The notes below the pieces were generated by a model, which was not told where the DNA came from, did not search any database, and worked only from the letters and a program-made list of their open reading frames with translations. From assembly GCA_021769295.1 (NCBI GenBank), contig JAETTD010000015.1, positions 1 to 58,868 on the forward strand: DNA of 58,868 bases. The letters run 5' to 3'. Position numbers and translations under genes: made by a program. Position 1 is the first letter of the stretch, and the number at the start of each line of letters is the position of its first letter. The DNA is from Bacillota bacterium. GTDB lineage: Bacteria; Bacillota; Clostridia; Peptostreptococcales; Anaerovoracaceae. Of this stretch, positions 23,764 to 32,060 are shown piece after piece.

Positions 23764-24966
23764 TCAGAGTCCTTTTATATATCTGATTTTTACATAGTCT
23801 CCCATTCTTACCTGCTGCTCGGGCTCAAACTCTATCATGCAGTTGCATAAAGCCATGTTGCTCAGAACCGATGAAGAGTGAACCTCTGACGGCAGGTACA
23901 CCTTTCCTTCTTCCGTATATGCACGGACAAGTCTGCGCCTCTTTTCCTTCTTGCGATACTCGTCCATTAACCTAACTTTACCCACAACAGGCTTAAATTT
24001 GTCGCAGCCCATGATTTCTGCCATGGCGTCCCAGAAGTATATTTCAAAGTTTGCCAGAGCCGCATAAGGGTTGCCCGAAAGGCTCAAAATCACCTTGCCG
24101 TCCAGCACGCCGGCCATGGTCGGCGTTCCCGGCTTAATATCCGCTCCCTGAAAGAGGATTTCGGCTCCCATGTCTTTTAAAGTTTTGGGCAGAAAGTCCA
24201 TTTTCCCGACGGATAGGGCTCCCGTAGTGATTATAAAATCGGCTTCAGAGGCTGCTTTTTTGAGCAGCGCCTTTGCTTCTTCCTCATCATCCCTGCACAG
24301 TTTTGAAAAGATTACCTGAAGGCCTTCTTTTTTTATCGCATTTATGAGCATATGTGATATGCTTTCATATATTTTTCCGGGCGTCAGGGGCTCTCCCGGC
24401 TTTACAAGCTCGTTTCCCGTTGAAATGACCGCAATCTTTGCCTTTCTGATAACATTGACTTTGTCTATGCCGAGGCTGGCTAAAATGCCCGCATGAACGT
24501 GGCTCAGTTTGGTACCCTTGGTTATGACAACGCTGTCTTTCTTTATGTCTTCGCCGACTTTGCAGTAATTTTCATAGCTTACGGCATCTTTGTATATTCT
24601 AACCCAGTTTTCACCGTAATCGGTGTCTTCCTGCTTCACCACCGCATTATAGCCCTCGGGTACGTAGGCTCCGGTCATAACCCGCACGCACTGATTTTTT
24701 TCATATTTTATGTCCTGATAATCGCCTGCCATGAGGTGGGCTTGTATCTTCATTTTTTTCGGTCTTCCCAGGGCTGCGCTTTTGACGTCCTTTGCCAGTA
24801 CCGCATATCCGTCCATGGCCGCTTTTGGAAAGGAAGGCACCGCAATGGGAGCCGTTATATCTTCTGCCGCAACTCTGTCCGCACAGTCGTCTATGGATAC
24901 GGTTTCAACATCTTCTATCGGTTTTAAAGCTTTTGTCATAACATTAAGGCATTCTTCAATCTGCAT
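23764..24966 (-). CDS. moeA: Molybdopterin molybdenumtransferase
   Basis: A 400-residue MoeA inserting molybdenum into molybdopterin. Domain signs: PSFPKAAMDGYAVLAKDV (family signature near residue 55), RVMTGAYVPEGYNAVVKQED, KIAVISTGNELVKPGEPLTP (MPT-binding), ITTGALSVGKMDFLPK and LSGNPYAALANFEIY, then domain IV to the end. The start at 24966 follows AAAGGA, whereas an in-frame ATG at 25053 does not. The ATG overlaps the preceding DUF3267 gene by 11 bp. Second MoeA-like protein of the operon is at 21690. Confidence 0.92.
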   Translation of the reverse strand: MQIEECLNVMTKALKPIEDVETVSIDDCADRVAAEDITAPIAVPSFPKAAMDGYAVLAKDVKSAALGRPKKMKIQAHLMAGDYQDIKYEKNQCVRVMTGAYVPEGYNAVVKQEDTDYGENWVRIYKDAVSYENYCKVGEDIKKDSVVITKGTKLSHVHAGILASLGIDKVNVIRKAKIAVISTGNELVKPGEPLTPGKIYESISHMLINAIKKEGLQVIFSKLCRDDEEEAKALLKKAASEADFIITTGALSVGKMDFLPKTLKDMGAEILFQGADIKPGTPTMAGVLDGKVILSLSGNPYAALANFEIYFWDAMAEIMGCDKFKPVVGKVRLMDEYRKKEKRRRLVRAYTEEGKVYLPSEVHSSSVLSNMALCNCMIEFEPEQQVRMGDYVKIRYIKGL

Positions 24967-25567
24967 AGTAGTTTTTCCTTTCTTTTGCGGGAAGGTAAAA
25001 ATCCATTGCCCTTCCGCTGTCATGTGCCAACACGTCTTTAGGCATTCTTGCAACGCTGCAAATCACATAAATATCTCCTGCAGCTCCGGTGATATTAAAA
25101 ATTTGAACTGCGTACAGATACCAAAAATACACTTCGTCTACGTCGCCCAGCAGCACCGCTATAATTATACCCCATACAAGGACCGGGGCAACGGCGATTA
25201 TAATATACGGCCATTTTTTAAAGAACCATGTGCTTGAGGCGTATGCCATTCCGTTTTTTATATCAAATCCGAAGGAAGCTCCGGAGCCCGTAAACATCCT
25301 CATACAGATTCCGTGTACGCTTTCGTGCAAAAATACGTACACTATAAAGCCCACTATCATCGCCGCTATGCAAAACAGAACCTTTGCTTTGGGCATGTCG
25401 AAGGCAGTCCCTATGGGATGCACAAGCAGCATCGGCAATATCATTGCCAATGCTGCCACTATGGTCCAGATGACCATGGTGCGAAGAGCTTCACGGTCCT
25501 TAGTAAAATCTATACGTTTATATAGGTCGTAACCCTGCGGCAGTCTTTCGTAAGCGCCTGTCTTCAT
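24956..25567 (-). CDS. DUF3267 family putative membrane zinc peptidase
   Basis: A 203-residue protein with about four membrane helices and a HESVHG motif near residue 92 (HExxH-type zinc site) inside VGFIVYVFLHESVHGICMRM. DUF3267 proteins are predicted membrane metallopeptidases of unknown substrate. The start ATG at 25567 overlaps the thrC stop as ATGA, so translation is coupled to threonine synthase; a longer in-frame start at 25615 lies inside thrC. Its stop overlaps moeA. The link between this protein and its neighbours is not explained by known biology. Confidence 0.75.
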   Translation of the reverse strand: MKTGAYERLPQGYDLYKRIDFTKDREALRTMVIWTIVAALAMILPMLLVHPIGTAFDMPKAKVLFCIAAMIVGFIVYVFLHESVHGICMRMFTGSGASFGFDIKNGMAYASSTWFFKKWPYIIIAVAPVLVWGIIIAVLLGDVDEVYFWYLYAVQIFNITGAAGDIYVICSVARMPKDVLAHDSGRAMDFYLPAKERKNYYAD

Positions 25568-27072
25568 TTTGAAAGAGCCTTGATTACCGACTCTGTCATG
25601 TCTTCCTTGCCGCATACGCCTGTGTGAAGCACTGGTCTTTGCTCAAGGTTTTTCAATCCGTAAGGTACCTTTACGCCGGTTTCCTTTTCGAGAGCCTTTA
25701 CATAGTCAAAACCTGTAGGTTCTGCTGTCGCTCCGGAAAGAACTTTTACTTTTCCTTCGTCAAGCCCTATGGCTTTCGCTGCGCTTTCAGCAAACTTATA
25801 TGCGCTGGCTGTCGATGCTATCACTGTCGGGGTTTCGTCTCCCGTTTCTTTTACATAGTCCCTGTACACTTTATATGCAACTGCTGTATGAGTGTCTATC
25901 AAATATCCCTCTTTCCACATGGTTTTCATGGTATCCAGAGTTTCCTCCTGAGTGCAGAAACCGCCGTAGAAAGCCTTTAAGCCTTCCTTTACCTGCGGAG
26001 AAACTTCATAGACCTTGTCCTTATCCAGCGATTCCATCCACTCCGAAACGGCCTTGCCGTCTCTGCCGCTTAGAAGATAAATCAGTCTTTCCAGGTTGCT
26101 TGAAATAAGGATGTCCATGGACGGCGAATTGGTCAGGTGAAAATCTCTTCTGATATCGTACACTCCCGTGTTGAGGAAATCGGTCAGCACCTTATTTTCG
26201 TTGGAGGCGCAAATCAGTTTGCCCAGAGGCATTCCCATTTTGCCTGCCATGTATGCAGCCAGAATATTTCCGAAGTTTCCGGTCGGAACCACCACGTTCA
26301 TGGCTTCGCCTGTCTTAAGCGCTCCTCTTTCCACCAGTTTGACATAGCTGTAAACGTAATAAGCTACCTGAGCTACCAGTCGTCCTATATTTATGGAGTT
26401 GGCTGAGGAAAGTTTTATTCCCATATCTGCCAGCTTTTTGCCTGTAACTTCATCTGCAAATATCTTTTTTACTCCTGTCTGCGCATCATCAAAGTTTCCT
26501 TTTATGGCAAAGACATGGGTGTTGTCTCCTTCCTGCGAAACCATCTGTCTTTCCTGAACCTGGCTCACCCCGTTCTGCGGATAAAATACTATTATTTCCG
26601 TACCCTCTACGTTTGCAAAGCCTTCAAGGGCAGCTTTGCCAGTGTCGCCTGAGGTTGCCGCCAATATGCAGATTTTGTCCTTTTCTCCTTCTTTGCGGCA
26701 TGCGGTGGTCATGAGATACGGAAGCAGCGAAAGAGCCATATCCTTAAAGGCTGCCGTCTTGCCATGGTAAAGTTCGAGGAAATATGCGCCGCCCGCTTTT
26801 GTCAACGGGGCGATTTCTTCTGCTTCAAACTTATCATCGTAAGCCCCGCAGATGCACTTTTTCATTTCCTCATCTGTGTATTCGTCAAAATATGCGTGAA
26901 TAACCTCATATGCAATCTGCTGATATGTCATGCCTTTCATTTCATCTATTGTCAGCGGAAGCTTCGGAATGGAAACAGGTACATAAAGTCCCTTGTCTTC
27001 TGCAATTCCCCGTATTATTGCTTTTGTACTGCTTTGGTAATTCTTGCTTCCCCTTGTGCTTTCGTATTTCAT
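25564..27072 (-). CDS. thrC: Threonine synthase
   Basis: A 502-residue PLP enzyme converting O-phosphohomoserine to threonine, of the longer type found in bacteria such as E. coli and in yeast. N-terminal YESTRGSKNYQSSTKAI, then ELYHGKTAAFKDMALSLLPY with the PLP Lys in AFKD near residue 110, ILAATSGDTGKAALEGF (phosphate-binding SGDTG), VVPTGNFGNILAAYMAGKMG. AGAGGAG precedes the ATG; 1 bp separates it from the membrane-protein gene upstream. With hom and thrH in this window it makes a plausible threonine route. Confidence 0.95.
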   Translation of the reverse strand: MKYESTRGSKNYQSSTKAIIRGIAEDKGLYVPVSIPKLPLTIDEMKGMTYQQIAYEVIHAYFDEYTDEEMKKCICGAYDDKFEAEEIAPLTKAGGAYFLELYHGKTAAFKDMALSLLPYLMTTACRKEGEKDKICILAATSGDTGKAALEGFANVEGTEIIVFYPQNGVSQVQERQMVSQEGDNTHVFAIKGNFDDAQTGVKKIFADEVTGKKLADMGIKLSSANSINIGRLVAQVAYYVYSYVKLVERGALKTGEAMNVVVPTGNFGNILAAYMAGKMGMPLGKLICASNENKVLTDFLNTGVYDIRRDFHLTNSPSMDILISSNLERLIYLLSGRDGKAVSEWMESLDKDKVYEVSPQVKEGLKAFYGGFCTQEETLDTMKTMWKEGYLIDTHTAVAYKVYRDYVKETGDETPTVIASTASAYKFAESAAKAIGLDEGKVKVLSGATAEPTGFDYVKALEKETGVKVPYGLKNLEQRPVLHTGVCGKEDMTESVIKALSK

Positions 27073-27073
27073 G

Positions 27074-27730
27074 TCAAATGCTCCTCTCTTTTAAACGCCT
27101 TATGGTATCGGCAAAATTTTCATGTTTAATATTTTTAACATCAAAATGTAAAATTCTGAATGTATATTCCATTATGGTGCCTATTCCGAAAACGGCGATT
27201 ACCGTTCCTATTCCTATCTTTGCTCCCATAAGCCACCCTATCAGCAGCACCGTTCCCTCTAAAAGGCCTCTTACGAGTCCTATGGGCAGCTTGTTCATCC
27301 TCTTTCCGAGAGCTACCATAAGGGCGTCTCTGGGGCCGCACCCGAGGCCTGCTCCTATGTAGAAGTAGCTTGCAAGACAGATTACAACCTGCCCGGCCAG
27401 CAGCACCAATACGCCTATCCAGAAATTTTCCATTTTAGGAAGAATATCTATCCAGTTAAGCAAGTCTACAACTTTTCCTATCAGTATGGCGTTCAGCACT
27501 GTGCCGAATCCTATCTTCTCCTTCAGCAGAAAATCTATGATTATTATGATGATTCCCGTAAAAACCACCACGTCTCCGTACAGCATCCCCGTCTTATAGA
27601 AAATACCCATGCTAAAGGCTTCCCACGGCGCAAGTCCCACGTTGGCCTGTATTCCCATATAAGAGCCGAGGCCATATAAAAAAAGCCCGAATATAAGCCT
27701 TGTGGTCCGCTTTAAATATTCTCTTATCAT
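27074..27730 (-). CDS. YczE/YitT-like integral membrane protein
   Basis: A 218-residue protein with five to six membrane helices: RLIFGLFLYGLGSYMGIQAN, GDVVVFTGIIIIIIDFLL, WIGVLVLLAGQVVICLASYF and others. VGLAPWEAFSMGIFYKTG and GLGCGPRDALMVALGKRM are two halves of an internal repeat typical of the YczE/YyaS/YitT family. Transport role unknown. First gene of the operon that continues into thrC and the molybdenum genes. CGGAGG precedes the ATG. A possible promoter is at 27761-27790. Confidence 0.8.
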   Translation of the reverse strand: MIREYLKRTTRLIFGLFLYGLGSYMGIQANVGLAPWEAFSMGIFYKTGMLYGDVVVFTGIIIIIIDFLLKEKIGFGTVLNAILIGKVVDLLNWIDILPKMENFWIGVLVLLAGQVVICLASYFYIGAGLGCGPRDALMVALGKRMNKLPIGLVRGLLEGTVLLIGWLMGAKIGIGTVIAVFGIGTIMEYTFRILHFDVKNIKHENFADTIRRLKERSI

Positions 27731-27760
27731 AATTCCTCCGATGCCTGAAATAACATTATA

Positions 27761-27790
27761 AGTTTACAATGTTTACCGATAGGTTGTCAA
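27761..27790 (-). promoter_or_regulatory. Candidate promoter for the yczE-thrC-mob-mod operon
   Basis: Minus strand TTGACA (27785-27790), 18-bp spacer, TAAACT (27761-27766). The -10 matches 4 of 6. Confidence 0.5.
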
Positions 27791-27896
27791 GATGATACGG
27801 GATTGGATGATGCGGGGATTGGGTGATGTGAGGACTGGCGATGCTGCGATTGGATGATGTGATGTTGTGCCGGCTGGGGCTTGCGGGAAGTGATAG

Positions 27897-27957
27897 CGGT
27901 ATACATATTGGGGATTTTGGTATACTTTGTACCAAGGTTTGGCTCATGTGTATACCG
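27897..27957. repeat. Family B (GTATAC) single unit
   Basis: A 61-nt unit bounded by CGGTATACA and TGTATACCG, with inner GTATACTTTGTAC. The second unit seen at 28201 and 37847 is deleted here (remnant GGGGTACTGCCGTGGGCGAC). Confidence 0.75.
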
Positions 27958-27978
27958 TGGGGTACTGCCGTGGGCGAC

Positions 27979-28135
27979 ACGTTTTTGTGAATTCACGCAA
28001 TTATGTTAAGAGTTCCCGTGATAGTGTTATCGTAGCTACAACACTTCTGTGAATTCACGAAAAAAGGTTAAGGTTTCTCGAAATTGTGTTGCCGGGGCTA
28101 CAACGTTTCTGTGAATTCACGCAATAATGTTAAAG
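27979..28135. repeat. Family C array: three units with exact 62-bp period
   Basis: ACGTTTTTGTGAATTCACG-type units start at 27979, 28041 and 28103. Each contains the palindrome GTGAATTCAC and the tail ATGTTAAG...GGCTACA. The middle unit is mutated (ACACTTCTG). Confidence 0.8.
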
Positions 28136-28200
28136 GATTGGATGATGCTGCGATTGGATGATGTGATGTTGTGCCGGCTGGGGCTTTCGGGAAGTGATGG

Positions 28201-28324
28201 CGGTATACATATTTGGGGTTTTCGCATACTTTGTACCAAGGTTTGGCTCATGTGTATACCGCTGGTATACATTTTCAGCGCTTTCGTATACTTTGTACCA
28301 TGGTTTTGCGGTTTTTGTATACCG
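28201..28324. repeat. Family B (GTATAC) double unit, 62-bp period
   Basis: Two units at 28201 and 28263, each with inner CATACTTTGTACC or GTATACTTTGTACC and closing TGTATACCG. Total 124 bp, same length as the copy at 37847. Confidence 0.8.
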
Positions 28325-28343
28325 CAGGTTGCCGCCGCTATCA

Positions 28344-28399
28344 GGCCTAAGGCCCGGAACCCGGAGCCTGGGGCCTAAGGCCCGAAGCCCGGAACCCGG
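28344..28399. repeat. GC-rich short direct repeat (28-bp period)
   Basis: GGCCTAAGGCCCG occurs at 28344 and 28372, each followed by CCCGGAACCCGG-like sequence. It is far more GC-rich than its surroundings. Confidence 0.65.
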
Positions 28400-28412
28400 T
28401 CCCCGCCGTACA

Positions 28413-28445
28413 TAAAAAGACGGGCGGCCCGAAGGCCGTCCGTCT
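28413..28445 (-). terminator. Terminator after the enoyl-CoA hydratase gene
   Basis: AGACGG-GCGGCC / GGCCGT-CCGTCT stem of 12 pairs (one wobble), loop CGAA, then TTTTT on the minus strand. The stem overlaps the stop codon. Confidence 0.85.
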
Positions 28446-29220
28446 ACCATTTTCTTGAAGGAAAATCGGGCTTTCTCTTATTGTAAAATGCATCCAGGCC
28501 TTCCTTGGCATCGCTGCTTGTAAAGGCTTTATACCCAAGCATGGCTTCCGTTTCGAAAGCCTGCTCAAGGGGTATTTCTCTCAGCTTCATTACGGCTTCT
28601 TTTGCAGTTTGAACCGCAACAGTGCTCAGGGATAAAAACTTTTCCGCAATTTCCATGGCCTTATCCATGACTTTCTCCGGCTCGACCACATAATTGAGAA
28701 TTCCGTAATCCAAAGCCGTCTGAGCGTCTATCTTTTCACCTGACAAAATCAGCTCCATTGCTCTCACATACGGAATCTGTCTTGCCAGTCTCACGAGAGT
28801 TCCTCCTGCAGGTACGATTCCCAGGGATACCTCGGGCAGCGCAAATACCGCTTTGTCGGAGGCTACCCTTATGTCCGTTCCAAGCATGATTTCAAATCCG
28901 CCGCCCATGCACATTCCGTTAATGGCGCCTATAATCGGCTTATTCATCTTGATATGTTTCAGATGAGCGGCATCCCACTCGTCTATATAGTGTCCCTGAT
29001 TCAGATACGGAATGGACTCGGTCAAATCCGCACCAACACAGAACGCTTTTTGGCCCTCGCCGGTCAATATGCAAACGGCGACTTCGGGGTCTGACTGCGC
29101 TCTTTGAAATGCATTTCCCAAATCTTCATACATCTGCAGTGTCAGGGTATTAAGCTTTTCGGGTCTGTTAAACTTTATAACCGCAATCCCTTTGTTTACT
29201 TCATAACTTATATTCGACAT
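28444..29220 (-). CDS. Enoyl-CoA hydratase/isomerase family protein
   Basis: A 258-residue crotonase-fold enzyme. AFCVGADLTESIPYL gives the CoA-binding oxyanion segment, GMCMGGGFEIMLGTDIRVAS the second oxyanion Gly and first catalytic Glu, and FALPEVSLGIVPAGGT the second catalytic Glu; both glutamates of a true hydratase are kept. It hydrates trans-2-enoyl-CoAs, possibly 3-methylglutaconyl-CoA given the HMG-CoA genes upstream. The ATG overlaps the CoA-transferase stop (TAATG), so both are co-translated. Chain-length specificity cannot be read. Confidence 0.88.
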   Translation of the reverse strand: MSNISYEVNKGIAVIKFNRPEKLNTLTLQMYEDLGNAFQRAQSDPEVAVCILTGEGQKAFCVGADLTESIPYLNQGHYIDEWDAAHLKHIKMNKPIIGAINGMCMGGGFEIMLGTDIRVASDKAVFALPEVSLGIVPAGGTLVRLARQIPYVRAMELILSGEKIDAQTALDYGILNYVVEPEKVMDKAMEIAEKFLSLSTVAVQTAKEAVMKLREIPLEQAFETEAMLGYKAFTSSDAKEGLDAFYNKRKPDFPSRKW

Positions 29221-30416
29221 TACAGCACTCCTTCCGACTTGAATTTATCTATATCTTCTTTATTCATATCCAAAAATTCCTTATATATCTTCTCATTATC
29301 CTGACCTATTTCAGGCGCCTTGCCCGATGTATCACAAGGAGTTCCGCTAAGCTTTATAGGAGTTCCGAAAAGCTTGCCATGGGCATTTCCGTATGCGTAG
29401 TCGATGAACATCTCGCGGAAGTTAAGCTGCGGGTCTTCAAGAACCTGGTCCATGGAATTGATTGCCGTAAGCGGCAGTTTCTCTGCCAGCGCATCCTGCA
29501 ATTCCCGACAGGTATACTTCGAAAACCATTCATTTATCTTAGGCAAAATTCTCCTGTTGTACACTTCCTCATTAAATCTCTTAGGCATGGTATCTATTTC
29601 AGGGTCATTGAGAAGTTCCGGCTCCCCGAAGAACTCACAGGTGGTCTTCCAGAATCTGTCGGTATATCCTCCAAAGAACACATAGCCGTCCTTTGCCTTA
29701 AATTTTCCGTAAGGTCTGCATAAAGGATGATCGTTTCCGAGAGGTTGTTGTACCTGATGACCTACGGTATAGTTGGATACGGCGTTCTCCGTCAGGGCTA
29801 AGGAAGAATCGAGCTGGGCGACATCGACCATTTGGCCTTCTCCGGTCTTTTGCGCATGAATATATGCCGACAAGGTGCCTATTGCGCCAAAGAAGGTAGC
29901 CGCCAAGTCACCTATTATTGTTCCTATTCTCGTAGGTTCTCCGGGCATGCCGTTCATAGACCATAATCCGCTTAAAGCCTGTCCGCTGTTATCATAAGCG
30001 GGCCATTTGGAATAAGGGCCTTTCTGACCGAATCCTGAAATGGCGGTATAAACCAATTTAGGATTATACTGTTTTAGATTTTCATATCCCACTCCCAGCT
30101 TATCCATAACACCGGCTCTGTAATTTTCAACTACTATATCAGCCTTTTTTACCAGGCCTCTGAAGATTTCCTTTGCGGACTCTTCTTTTAAATTTAGGGT
30201 TATAGCTTCTTTATTTCTGTTATATTGTGCAAAAAACGCACTCTGCCGGTTTTCTCCGTCAACTAAATAAGGCTCAAAGTCACGGGTGTAATCAGGGTCT
30301 TTTGGATTTTCTATTTTTATTACTCTTGCTCCTAAATCGGCTAAAATCATTGTACAATACGGTCCTGCCACGACACGTGTAAGGTCCAGTACCGTTACGC
30401 CTTCCAGTGGTCTCAT
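29220..30416 (-). CDS. Type III CoA-transferase (CaiB/BaiF family)
   Basis: A 398-residue family III CoA-transferase that moves CoA between carboxylic acids. N-terminal PLEGVTVLDLTRVVAGPYCT and LADLGARVIKIENP are the family signature; VVENYRAGVMDKLGVGYE and FGQKGPYSKWPAYD follow; the catalytic Asp lies in GQMVDVAQLDSSLAL near residue 170. Start at 30416 chosen for GAGGAGG upstream. It pairs with the enoyl-CoA hydratase gene (1-bp overlap). A stem-loop (30456-30503) separates it from the symporter gene, so it may form its own transcript. The acid activated is unknown. Confidence 0.9.
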   Translation of the reverse strand: MRPLEGVTVLDLTRVVAGPYCTMILADLGARVIKIENPKDPDYTRDFEPYLVDGENRQSAFFAQYNRNKEAITLNLKEESAKEIFRGLVKKADIVVENYRAGVMDKLGVGYENLKQYNPKLVYTAISGFGQKGPYSKWPAYDNSGQALSGLWSMNGMPGEPTRIGTIIGDLAATFFGAIGTLSAYIHAQKTGEGQMVDVAQLDSSLALTENAVSNYTVGHQVQQPLGNDHPLCRPYGKFKAKDGYVFFGGYTDRFWKTTCEFFGEPELLNDPEIDTMPKRFNEEVYNRRILPKINEWFSKYTCRELQDALAEKLPLTAINSMDQVLEDPQLNFREMFIDYAYGNAHGKLFGTPIKLSGTPCDTSGKAPEIGQDNEKIYKEFLDMNKEDIDKFKSEGVL

Positions 30417-30455
30417 GTTTATCCTCCTCAATTTTCACTATCGATATATAAAATC

Positions 30456-30503
30456 AAAGAGGCAATATCTCAAACCCGTTTCCGGATTTGAGATATCCTC
30501 TTT
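30456..30503 (-). terminator. Probable terminator after the AGCS symporter gene
   Basis: Long imperfect stem: AAAGAGG with CCTCTTT and ATATCTCAAA with TTTGAGATAT around a GC-containing loop, followed on the minus strand by TTTGATTTT. Confidence 0.65.
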
Positions 30504-30572
30504 TAAATTGCTTTTGCCGGCACTATGCCAAACTTTGGGTAGAATCCAAGTGCATATATATATTATATAATT

Positions 30573-31985
30573 TTATTTGTTGTTTTTCGCTGCCTTTTTA
30601 GCTTTTTTCTCTTCCATATCGGCTAAATAATATTTTCCCGGCGTATTATAGTATTCTTTTTGCAGTTCAACAACCTGCGGTACAAGCCATATAACCGCTA
30701 TCATGTTAGGTATGATGAACAGAGCCGTAAATGCGTCTGTGAGCTGATACATAACAGTAAGTTCCATACCGAAAGTAACGACTATCATTGTTGCGATTGC
30801 GATGAATCTCCAAGCAAATCCGGCCTTGGAAGTTTTGAATAAGAATTCGCACTGTCTTTCATCATAGAAGATTACTACCGTAATCGTGGTGATTACGAAG
30901 AGCAATACGCAGACTGCAACGAAAATATCTCCTGCCGAGCCGAATACGGTGTGGAATGCAGCCTGGCCGAGAGCTCCCGCCTCAACTGCCGGGTCTTTCC
31001 AAACACCTGTTGTAAGCACTGCCAGCGCAGTTGCCGTACAAACGATGATGGTATCAACTCCTACTTCAAATACTCCCCATACTGCCTGTCTGATCGGATG
31101 ATCAACATCTGCTGCCGCATGAGCCGACGGCGCCGAACCGAAGCCTGCCTCGTTGGAATATACGCCTCTTGCAGAACCCCATCTGATTGCAAGAGCTATT
31201 GTTGAACCTGCAAATCCGCCTACTGCGGCATGCGGAGCAAAGGCATACTTAAAGATGCTTCCCAGGGAAGGAAGAATTTCTCCTGCATTGAGTACCAGTA
31301 TTACCAAAACGCCCAATAGATATATTACCGCCATAACAGGCACCGCTTTTTCCATTACGGCTGCAATTCTCTTGATTCCGCCAAAGATAATCAGCGCAAC
31401 GACAACCGCAACTATAACTCCGAATACCGTACCGTTGATACCGAATACGGCAACCTGTGAACTTGCCGATAATGTCTGAGTTGCTATGGAAGGCACTCCG
31501 GCAATGAGAGTGAAGAACGCAGTGAATGTGGCGATTGCTCTGCCGGCTTTCTTGCCGCCAAACAGTTCTTTAACATAGCTGAACGAACCTCCGACCCACT
31601 CGCCTTTGTCGTTCTTTTCTCTGTACTTCATGCAAAGAGCGATTTCCACATACTTTGTACAGCAGCCTACGAGAGCGATAATCCACATCCAGAAGATTGC
31701 TCCGGGACCTCCCAGCGCAATGGCTACCGGCACGCCTACAATGTTCGAAGCTCCTATGGAAGCTCCGAGAGCGGAACATGCTGCGGCAAAAGGAGAAATC
31801 TTGCCTTCTTCGGCTTTTGCAAACATCTTTCCGAATGTCTGCGAGCAGATATAACCAATCTTTGTAATCTGAGGGAAACCCAGGCGAATGCTCATGTAAA
31901 GGCCGCCGCCAACGATTAAAATTATAATCGGAAGTCCCCAAAACCAATTTGAAAATGCTACCAATGCATCAATAATTGCTTGCAT
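30573..31985 (-). CDS. AGCS-family alanine/glycine:cation symporter
   Basis: A 470-residue transporter with about ten membrane helices. AFSNWFWGLPIIILIVGGGL at the N-terminus, AACSALGASIGASNIVGVPVA in helix 2-3, PGAIFWMWIIALVGCCTKYVE and RWGSARGVYSNEAGFGSAPS (the AGCS signature) mark the family. It imports alanine, glycine or a related amino acid with Na+. The C-terminal tail is charged. It follows the amidohydrolase gene by 75 bp and may bring in a substrate of this catabolic region. Close paralogue begins at the left window edge. Confidence 0.92.
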   Translation of the reverse strand: MQAIIDALVAFSNWFWGLPIIILIVGGGLYMSIRLGFPQITKIGYICSQTFGKMFAKAEEGKISPFAAACSALGASIGASNIVGVPVAIALGGPGAIFWMWIIALVGCCTKYVEIALCMKYREKNDKGEWVGGSFSYVKELFGGKKAGRAIATFTAFFTLIAGVPSIATQTLSASSQVAVFGINGTVFGVIVAVVVALIIFGGIKRIAAVMEKAVPVMAVIYLLGVLVILVLNAGEILPSLGSIFKYAFAPHAAVGGFAGSTIALAIRWGSARGVYSNEAGFGSAPSAHAAADVDHPIRQAVWGVFEVGVDTIIVCTATALAVLTTGVWKDPAVEAGALGQAAFHTVFGSAGDIFVAVCVLLFVITTITVVIFYDERQCEFLFKTSKAGFAWRFIAIATMIVVTFGMELTVMYQLTDAFTALFIIPNMIAVIWLVPQVVELQKEYYNTPGKYYLADMEEKKAKKAAKNNK

Positions 31986-32060
31986 AACTTTATTCCTTTC
32001 TTTAAATTATTACAAAATTTTCTACCCTTAAAAATATTGGACAACATACCTTATTTATAT

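Larger units (their letters stand above)
27841..28212. repeat. Composite duplication with 304-bp offset in the 27731-28443 gap
   Basis: The block from ATGCTGCGATTGGATGATGT through GGCTGGGGCTT-CGGGAAGTGAT and into CGGTATACATA occurs at 27841 and again at 28145. Its end is shared with 37820-37855. Between the copies lie one family B unit (27897-27957) and three family C units. The gap contains no credible gene. Confidence 0.75.

Noticed and set aside
27756-28450. Short minus-strand open frames with recurring peptides such as MYTAITSRKPQ
   Set aside because: They follow the family B DNA repeat, lack ribosome sites, and the unit length is not a multiple of three.
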